From Deltaproteobacteria bacterium (GTDB taxonomy: Bacteria > Desulfobacterota > Desulfarculia > Adiutricales > Adiutricaceae): DNA of 10,352 bases. This document shows positions 1 through 5,667 of the stretch, piece by piece. Numbering within the stretch: position 1 is the stretch's first letter; each line of letters starts with the position of its first letter. The stretch is taken from contig JAITLH010000110.1 of assembly GCA_031277995.1 (NCBI GenBank), forward strand, positions 1 through 10,352, in the 5' to 3' direction. Below the pieces are notes generated by a model. The model had not been told where the DNA came from. It did no database searches and saw only the letters and a program-made list of their open reading frames with translations. A program made the translations under genes and the position numbers.

Positions 1-20
1 AATTTAGGGACGATCTTGTG
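1..20. repeat. Copy of a 20-base etfA 3' segment downstream of etfA
   Basis: Bases 1-20 match 82-101 at 19 of 20 positions. The offset is 81 bases, so both copies lie in the same frame; on the coding strand both encode HKIVPK and differ only by a synonymous Pro codon. The DNA around the copies differs. It may be the edge of a decayed partial duplication of etfA beyond the window. Confidence 0.5.
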
Positions 21-38
21 GCCTAACCGCTAGGTTGG

Positions 39-1067
39 CTAGGCTTGTCTTTGGCCAATGGCCTTACGACAAAGTTCCGTTAATTTGGGGACGATCTTGT
101 GGAGATCGCCCACCAAGCCAAAGTCGGCGACCTCAAAGATGGGGGCGCTCTCGTCCTTATTGATGGCCACGATTATCTTGGAGTCTTCCATTCCGGCCAG
201 ATGCTGTATGGCCCCGGAGATGCCGCAGGCCACGTAGAGATCGGGCCTAACGGTCTTCCCGGTTTGGCCGACCTGGCGATCCTTGGGTTGCCAATTGGCG
301 TCCACGGCCGCCCTTGAGGCCGAAACCGCGCCGCCCAGGACCTGGGCCAATTCTTCTAGGATCCCAAAATCCGATCCGCCCATGCCCCGTCCGCCGGAAA
401 CCAAAACCTTGGCCTCCATGATGTCGGTAAGTTCCGTAACTTTTTTGACTACCTCGAGGATCTTGACGTTTATCGAATCCCCGAGGCCTTTAACCTCACG
501 GCGCGTGATCTTGGCCTTGGCCCCCTTTATGGGTTCAATCCGGCGCATGACCCCGGGACGGACGGTGGCCATTTGGGGCCTAAACTCCGGGCATAAAATC
601 GTGGCCATGACGTTTCCGCCAAAGGCCGGCCGGGTCATCATCAGTAAACCCTGGCCCATTTTGTTATCCTCGCCCGAGATATCGAGGGACGTGCAATCGG
701 CCGTAAGTCCCGTATGAATCCTGGCCGAGATCCTGGGGGCCAAATCCCGGCCAATGGCCGTGGCCCCAAACAAGACTATCTCCGGTTTTCCGGCCAAGAT
801 CACCTCGGTTAAGGCCCTAGCGTAAGGTTCGGTCACGTAGACCTTAAGGGCGACATCGTCAACCGAGACGATTTCGTCGGCCCCGTATTCGCTTAATCTT
901 TCCTCGAAACCCTCTAACCCATGGCCCAAAATGACGGCCGTGACTTTGGCGCCCCTTTGTTGGGCCAAACCCCGGCCCCGCCCGATAAGCTCATAGACCA
1001 CGCCCGGGATCTTGCCGTCCACTTGCTCCACGAAAACGTAAACACCCTCGCATTGACTTATGTCCAT
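39..1067 (-). CDS. etfA: Electron transfer flavoprotein, alpha subunit
   Basis: Cytoplasmic FAD-binding subunit that, with EtfB, passes electrons to or from the acyl-CoA dehydrogenase encoded just upstream. The 342-residue product has normal length for the family. The N-terminal Rossmann-like domain is followed by RPGVM at 170-174 and by the C-terminal FAD domain: SGGRGMG at 224-230, RQVGQTGKTV at 264-273, GISGAIQHLAG at 282-292, and the AINKD...PIF and ADFG segments near 301-317. The RPGVM and C-terminal motifs match ETFs of clostridial Bcd complexes that can bifurcate electrons; that activity is inferred, not shown. The start is ATG at 1067, beginning MDISQCEGVYVFVEQ as expected for the family; the upstream GGAAA is only a weak ribosome-binding site. 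The gene ends in TAG, with a second in-frame TAG at 30-32. It follows etfB after a 95-base spacer that contains a hairpin. Confidence 0.96.
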   Translation of the reverse strand: MDISQCEGVYVFVEQVDGKIPGVVYELIGRGRGLAQQRGAKVTAVILGHGLEGFEERLSEYGADEIVSVDDVALKVYVTEPYARALTEVILAGKPEIVLFGATAIGRDLAPRISARIHTGLTADCTSLDISGEDNKMGQGLLMMTRPAFGGNVMATILCPEFRPQMATVRPGVMRRIEPIKGAKAKITRREVKGLGDSINVKILEVVKKVTELTDIMEAKVLVSGGRGMGGSDFGILEELAQVLGGAVSASRAAVDANWQPKDRQVGQTGKTVRPDLYVACGISGAIQHLAGMEDSKIIVAINKDESAPIFEVADFGLVGDLHKIVPKLTELCRKAIGQRQA

Positions 1068-1108
1068 GGTTTTCCGTACCCTTTTTCTTAACTAATGTTT
1101 ACCGCCCG

Positions 1109-1143
1109 CGCGCGGCCCATGGCCTTAGGCCAAGAACCGCGCG
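1109..1143 (-). other. Hairpin in the etfB-etfA spacer
   Basis: CGCGCGG (1109-1115) pairs with CCGCGCG (1137-1143), and inside it TGGCC pairs with GGCCA around a TTA loop. No T-run follows, so it is not a typical terminator; it could separate the mRNA segments of the two subunit genes or set their ratio. Confidence 0.35.
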
Positions 1144-1162
1144 AGGCCAGCGATTTATATAC

Positions 1163-1945
1163 TCAAATGATGAATTTTTCGCCCAAACGATCGACTAGCC
1201 ACTGGGCCGATTCCGTGGGGTCTAGCGCGACCACCTGGCCTTTTCCCTTAAGCCCTTTGGTAAAGGAGCGAAAGACCCTGGTGGGCGATCCCTTTAAGCC
1301 AATATTGGCATCGTCAATCTCCAAATCGCCCCGGGTGATGACCCTAACTTCGCGCTCGCGGTAAGCCTCGAATATGCCCCTGGGGGTCATGTAACGGGGC
1401 GCGGCCAATTCCGAAAGGGCGGTAACCAGGCACGGCATGGGCGAGCTTATGAGGTGGTAGCGATCCTCGTATTGGCGCTTAACGATGACCCGGTTGTCCT
1501 GGACGTCCAATTTTTCGGCGTAGCTAATATTGGGGATACCTAAGCGTTCGGCGATTTGGGGTCCCACCTGGGCCGTGTCGCCGTCGATGGCTTGCCTTCC
1601 GGTTATGATGAGGTCATACTCAAAAAGCCTGATGGCCGCGGCCAAGGTTGACGAGGTGGCCCAAGTATCGGCGCCCCCAAAGGCCCGGTCCGTCAAAAGA
1701 GCGGCCTGGTCGGCCCCCATGGCCAGGGCCTCCCGCAAGGCCTCCTCGGCTTTGGGCGGCCCCATGGAAAGAACGGTCACCTGGGCCCCATAACGATCCT
1801 TTAAGCCCAAGGCCGCCTCAAGCCCGGCCTTGTCGTCGGGGTTTATGATGGAGGGGATACCTTCCCTAATGAGGGTTCCGGTCTCGGGATTAAACTTCAC
1901 TTCATTGGTATTGGGTACCTGCTTAATGCAAACGATTATTTTCAC
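1163..1945 (-). CDS. etfB: Electron transfer flavoprotein, beta subunit
   Basis: Beta subunit of the ETF heterodimer, partner of EtfA. The 260-residue product starts MKIIVCIKQVPNTNEVKF, then SIINPDDKAGLEAAL near 33-47, a GADQAALLTDRAFGGADTWAT block near 77-97, GRQAIDGDTAQVGPQIAE near 117-134, and ends in GEKFII. These blocks match the EtfB of clostridial Bcd/Etf complexes, including the segments that hold the NADH-reactive beta-FAD in bifurcating enzymes; bifurcation is therefore plausible but inferred. The start codon is GTG (1943-1945), supported by an AGGGAG Shine-Dalgarno at 1954-1959 eight bases upstream. The stop is TGA. A GC-only hairpin (1961-1979) abuts the ribosome-binding site. The order bcd-etfB-etfA is the usual one for butyryl-CoA dehydrogenase clusters. 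Confidence 0.96.
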   Translation of the reverse strand: MKIIVCIKQVPNTNEVKFNPETGTLIREGIPSIINPDDKAGLEAALGLKDRYGAQVTVLSMGPPKAEEALREALAMGADQAALLTDRAFGGADTWATSSTLAAAIRLFEYDLIITGRQAIDGDTAQVGPQIAERLGIPNISYAEKLDVQDNRVIVKRQYEDRYHLISSPMPCLVTALSELAAPRYMTPRGIFEAYREREVRVITRGDLEIDDANIGLKGSPTRVFRSFTKGLKGKGQVVALDPTESAQWLVDRLGEKFII

Positions 1946-1960
1946 CCCTAAAACTCCCTG

Positions 1961-1979
1961 CCCCGCCTTTTCGGCGGGG
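1961..1979. other. Hairpin directly upstream of the etfB ribosome-binding site
   Basis: CCCCGCC (1961-1967) and GGCGGGG (1973-1979) pair perfectly around a 5-base loop. On the coding strand the hairpin ends one base before the AGGGAG of etfB, so it may affect etfB translation or mark an mRNA end. On the plus strand it is followed by ATTTTTGG and would look like a terminator, but no plus-strand gene precedes it. Confidence 0.4.
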
Positions 1980-2036
1980 ATTTTTGGCTAAGATCCCGAG
2001 GGCCGCGACCGCCCTGGATTGGATAAGCCGTTTGGC

Positions 2037-3191
2037 TTAGGCCTTTTTAAGTTTCCCGATCAATTGGGCGGCGATGACCATGCGCTGGACTTCGTTGGTG
2101 CCTTCGTAGATCTCGGTGATTTTGGCGTCCCTCATCATGCGCTCAACGGGGTAGTCGCGGATATAGCCGTAGCCGCCGTGGAGTTGGACGCACATGGTCG
2201 TGACGGCCATGGCCGTCTCGGCGGCGAAGAGTTTGGCCATGGCCGCGTCAAAGCCAAAGTTTTTACGGTGATCCTTGGCCCAGGCGGCCGAGTAAACCAG
2301 TAAGCGGGCCGCCTCAATCCGGGTCTTAAGCTCGGCCAATTGGAACTGGGTGTTTTGAAAGGCGGCCAGGGGTTTGCCAAACTGCTTTCTTTCCTTAACG
2401 TAGGTGACCGTTTCGTCCAAGGCCCCTTGGGCTATGCCCAAAGCCTGGGCGGCGATGCCGACCCGGCCCCCGTCCAAGGTGCTCATGGCCACGCCAAAGC
2501 CGTGGCCTTCCTCGCCCAGAAGGTTTTCCGCGCCTATCTCGCAGTTTTCAAAAAGCAGTTCCGAGGTGGCCGAGCCCCTGATGCCCATCTTGGATTCCTT
2601 TTTGCCGATGGAAAACCCGGGCGCGTCCGAGGGAACGATAAAGCAAGAAATGCCCCTGGTGCCCTTGGAGCGATCGGTCATGGCGAAAACCACGTAAACC
2701 TGGGCCTTCCCGCCGTTGGTGATAAAAACCTTGGTGCCGTTTAAAACCCAGCCCGAGCCGACGCGTTCGGCCTTGGTCCTTTGCCCCGAGGCGTCGGTCC
2801 CGGCCCCGGGTTCGGTCAAACCGAAGGCCCCGAGTTTTTCCCCCGTGGCCAAGGGCCTTAGATACTTTTCCATCTGTTCGGGGCTTCCGTATTTAAAGAT
2901 GGGATCGCAAGAAAGCGACGTGTGGGCCGAAACGATAACCCCGGTGGTGGCGCAGACCCTCGATAGCTCCTCTACGCAAATCGCGTAGGTCAAGGTGTCG
3001 CAACCCTGGCCGCCTTTGTCCTTGGGGATGGGAATGCCCAAAAACCCATATTTGGCCAGCTTTTCCACCGTCTCGTCCGGGAAACGCTCCCCTTCGTCAA
3101 CTTCCTGGGCCAAGGGCTTAACTTCCTTTTCCGCGAATTCCCGAAATAGGTTCCTGGCCAGCTCATGTTCTTTGCTTAACTCAAAATCCAT
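2037..3191 (-). CDS. bcd: Acyl-CoA dehydrogenase, short-chain/butyryl type
   Basis: FAD enzyme that interconverts a short-chain acyl-CoA and its 2,3-enoyl-CoA (butyryl-CoA and crotonyl-CoA in the best-known relatives), using the ETF encoded next to it. The 384 residues are full length. Visible family signatures are FGLTEPGAGTDASG at 123-136 (flavin/substrate loop), WVLNGTKVFITNG at 148-160, the RKQFGKPLAAFQ region at 268-279, CVQLHGGYGYIRDYPVERM at 334-352, and the catalytic-base motif YEGT with Glu363. ATG start at 3191 is fixed by a GGAGG at 3197-3201, five bases upstream. Stop is TAA. Substrate chain length cannot be settled from sequence alone; the clustering with a clostridial-type EtfBA favours a C4 substrate. 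The missing thiolase, hydroxybutyryl-CoA dehydrogenase and crotonase leave the direction of the reaction open. Confidence 0.95.
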   Translation of the reverse strand: MDFELSKEHELARNLFREFAEKEVKPLAQEVDEGERFPDETVEKLAKYGFLGIPIPKDKGGQGCDTLTYAICVEELSRVCATTGVIVSAHTSLSCDPIFKYGSPEQMEKYLRPLATGEKLGAFGLTEPGAGTDASGQRTKAERVGSGWVLNGTKVFITNGGKAQVYVVFAMTDRSKGTRGISCFIVPSDAPGFSIGKKESKMGIRGSATSELLFENCEIGAENLLGEEGHGFGVAMSTLDGGRVGIAAQALGIAQGALDETVTYVKERKQFGKPLAAFQNTQFQLAELKTRIEAARLLVYSAAWAKDHRKNFGFDAAMAKLFAAETAMAVTTMCVQLHGGYGYIRDYPVERMMRDAKITEIYEGTNEVQRMVIAAQLIGKLKKA

Positions 3192-3276
3192 CCTGCCCTC
3201 CGAACGAAAGGTTATTTTTTTAAAGTGATAAAACCAAAAGACGCTTATTTTGTTCCCAAAGCCCGCCCGGCGGCGG

Positions 3277-3378
3277 GTAGCCTGCTTTTGTTTGGCTCGT
3301 TACCGGCGGCGAGGCCAAAAGCCGTAAGTAGCCCGCTTTTTTTGGCCCGCCGCGAGGCGCGGTACCCAATAGCCGTAA
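3277..3378. repeat. Two-unit imperfect tandem repeat, 51-base period
   Basis: Units 3277-3327 and 3328-3378 both begin GTAGCC-GCTTTT and end AGCCGTAA; 33 of 51 positions agree without gaps, with the agreement concentrated at the two ends. They lie in the 274-base gap between the acyl-CoA dehydrogenase and pyruvate:ferredoxin oxidoreductase genes. Frames of 65 to 83 codons run through the gap on the minus strand, but their products look like translated repeats with no similarity I recognise. Confidence 0.55.
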
Positions 3379-3416
3379 GGGGCGCCGTTTTCTCGCCCTG
3401 AACCGTCGCCCGCCCA

Positions 3417-3437
3417 CCCGCCCCGGTTAGGGGCGGG
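3417..3437 (-). terminator. GC-rich hairpin after the pyruvate:ferredoxin oxidoreductase gene
   Basis: CCCGCCCC (3417-3424) and GGGGCGGG (3430-3437) pair perfectly around a 5-base loop, about 28 bases after the TAA. No U-tract follows in the direction of transcription, so termination is uncertain; the 8 consecutive GC pairs should still fold stably. Confidence 0.35.
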
Positions 3438-3465
3438 GTTGGGTTGGGGCGCGAAGGTCGGGCGG

Positions 3466-5667
3466 TTAGTTCTGGGCCAGGCGATCGGCGGGCCAATCGG
3501 CCTTTGATGGGGCCGGCCCAGGGCCATCGGCGGGGCCCTCCTTTTGGCTTAAAGCGGGGGGTCCTTGGCTCGAGAGTTTTTGGTAGCTCTCGTATCTCTC
3601 CCGGGCGTCGGCTTGGGCTTTTTGGAAAAGTTCCTGGGCCGTGCCGGGAAAGGCGATCTCCAAGGCGGCGTATCTGTTTTCGCCAAGGAGGAAGGGCTTA
3701 AGTTCCAAGGATGGGGGCTTGGAATCGAGGGTGAAGGGGTTTTGGCCCAGCTTTTTCAAAAGCGGGTTGTAACGGTAAAGGTGCCAATACCCGGCCTCGA
3801 CGGCCTTTTTCATCTCCAGCTGGCTTTGGCCCATCCCGGCCTTAAGGCCGTGCTCAAGGCAGGGGCAGTAGGCGATGATTAGGGCAGGACCGGGGTAAGC
3901 CTCGGCCTCCTTGATGGCCTTTAGGGTCTGGGCTTGGTCATAGCCCATGGCCACCTGGGCCACGTAAACGTAGCCGTAACTCATGGCCATTAGGCCCAGG
4001 TCCTTTTTCTTGGTTTTCTTGCCAGAGGAATTAAACTTGGCTATGGCGCCGGCCGCCGTGGCCTTGGAGGATTGCCCGCCGGTATTGGAGTAAACCTCGG
4101 TATCCAGGACCAGGGCGTTTATGTTTCGGCCCGAGGCCAGGACGTGGTCAAGGCCCCCAAAGCCGATGTCGTAGGCCCAGCCATCGCCGCCAAAGGCCCA
4201 GTAGGATTTTTTGGGCAAAAAGTCCTTGTTTTCCAGGATGAATCGGACGGCCTCGCTTTGGTGGGCTAATTTAGGGGCCCATTGGCCTTGGCATTTGGCC
4301 AGGGCGGCCAGAAAATCGTCCGAGGCCTTTTGGGAACTCTCGCTATCGTCCCAGGCCTTTAGATAGGCCTGGGCCGGGGCTTTTAGGGCTTCGATCTCGG
4401 AGAGTTTTTCGGCCAGGGTTTTGATCCTGGCCCGGATCTTCTCGGAACCCAAAAGCATGCCGTAGGCGTATTCGGCGCAGTCCTCAAAAAGCGACATGGC
4501 CCAGGCGGGACCGCGCCCTTCGGGATTGACCGTATAGGGGGTTGAGGGGGTACTGCCCCCATAGGCCGTGGAACAGCCCGAGGCGTTGGCGACGTACATG
4601 CGCTGGCCAAAAAGTTGGGTGATGAGCTTTATGTAGGGCGTCTCGGCGCAGCCGGCGCAGGCCCCGGAAAACTCAAAAAGCGGCTGGGCGAACTGGCTGT
4701 TTTTGACCGATTTCCCAAAGTCCAGTTCCTTTTTGATCGAAACGTTTTTTACGGCGTAAGCCCAGTTTTCACCTTGTCCTAATTCTCCCTCCAAGGGCTC
4801 CATGGTAAGGGCCTTGGTTAGGGTCTTGGTCGAGGCCTTGACTTTGCCCGGGCAGACGTTAACGCAGCTGCCGCAGCCGGCGCAATCCAAGGGGGAGACC
4901 TGGATCCGGTATTGGTAATCGCCCACCCCCGCGGCCTTCAAGGTAACGAAACTCTCCGGGGCGGCTTTTTTCTCGCCGGGGTCTAGTAAAAAGGGCCTCA
5001 CGGCGGCGTGGGGACAGACGTAGGAACAGCGGTTACATTGAACACAATCCTCGGCCGACCACCGCGGCACCTCGATGGCCGCCCCGCGTTTTTCGTAAGC
5101 GGTCGAGCCCGGGGGAAAGGTCCCATCCTCCATGCCCAAAAAGGCGCTCACCGGTAACGAGTCCCCTTCCTGGCGGTTCATGATCGAGGCGATCTTTTCC
5201 ACGTAAGGGGGAACGGCGCTCGCCGCGCCTTTATCCACTTCCCGGGGCGAAGCCGCTTCGCCCCAGGAGGCCGGGAGGTCTAGGCTAAGGAGGTTTTGGA
5301 GGCCTTGGTCAACCATGGCCAAGTTTTTTTGGACGATGTCGTCGCCTTTCTTGGCGTAGGTTTTCTTGATGGCTTCTTTCATTTGGGCGATGGCGTCCTC
5401 GAGCGGCAATAACCCGGCCAGCTTAAAGAAAGCGGCCTGGAGAATGACGTTAGTTCGTCCGGCCATGCCGAGATCTTTGGCCAGATCCACGGCGTTTATG
5501 ACGTAAAGGCGGGCCTTTTTGTCCCAGAGGGCTTTTTTCATGGCCTGGGGCAGGTTTTTGTCCAGCTCGAGTTGGGACCACTGGCAATTAAGTAAAAACA
5601 CGCCGCCGGGTTTAAGATCCTTAACCAGGTCGTATTTCGAGACGTAGGACTGGTTGTGGCAAGCCAC
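3466..5667 (-). CDS. Pyruvate:ferredoxin oxidoreductase, C-terminal part after the TAG (733 aa from an internal GTG)
   Basis: Same frame as the upstream part. Numbering from the GTG at 5667 (add 485 for the full protein): the rest of the gamma domain at 1-110, then a two-cluster ferredoxin domain with C208-C211-C214-C218 and C262-C265-C268-C272, each followed by Pro. The proximal cluster uses C337, C340 and C365, with C601 or C603 as the fourth ligand. Thiamine-diphosphate binding is seen in GDGWAYDIG at 494-502 and DTEVYSNTGGQ at 522-532. All these match the family in spacing. The last 35 or so residues are a Pro/Ala/Gly-rich tail with no recognisable domain. The GTG has no Shine-Dalgarno and coding similarity extends upstream of it to the TAG, so it is probably not a true start. 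The stop is TAA. Confidence 0.85.
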   Translation of the reverse strand: MACHNQSYVSKYDLVKDLKPGGVFLLNCQWSQLELDKNLPQAMKKALWDKKARLYVINAVDLAKDLGMAGRTNVILQAAFFKLAGLLPLEDAIAQMKEAIKKTYAKKGDDIVQKNLAMVDQGLQNLLSLDLPASWGEAASPREVDKGAASAVPPYVEKIASIMNRQEGDSLPVSAFLGMEDGTFPPGSTAYEKRGAAIEVPRWSAEDCVQCNRCSYVCPHAAVRPFLLDPGEKKAAPESFVTLKAAGVGDYQYRIQVSPLDCAGCGSCVNVCPGKVKASTKTLTKALTMEPLEGELGQGENWAYAVKNVSIKKELDFGKSVKNSQFAQPLFEFSGACAGCAETPYIKLITQLFGQRMYVANASGCSTAYGGSTPSTPYTVNPEGRGPAWAMSLFEDCAEYAYGMLLGSEKIRARIKTLAEKLSEIEALKAPAQAYLKAWDDSESSQKASDDFLAALAKCQGQWAPKLAHQSEAVRFILENKDFLPKKSYWAFGGDGWAYDIGFGGLDHVLASGRNINALVLDTEVYSNTGGQSSKATAAGAIAKFNSSGKKTKKKDLGLMAMSYGYVYVAQVAMGYDQAQTLKAIKEAEAYPGPALIIAYCPCLEHGLKAGMGQSQLEMKKAVEAGYWHLYRYNPLLKKLGQNPFTLDSKPPSLELKPFLLGENRYAALEIAFPGTAQELFQKAQADARERYESYQKLSSQGPPALSQKEGPADGPGPAPSKADWPADRLAQN

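Noticed and set aside
3245..3496. Small minus-strand protein genes in the gap after the pyruvate:ferredoxin oxidoreductase gene
   Set aside because: The frames simply translate the 51-base repeat and GC-rich hairpin, overlap each other and the 3' end of the real gene, and have no convincing ribosome-binding site.
5665..5667. GTG as a true start of an independent C-terminal subunit
   Set aside because: No Shine-Dalgarno lies upstream, and conserved family residues (LVNSADF) are encoded before it up to the TAG; the start would fall inside the gamma domain.
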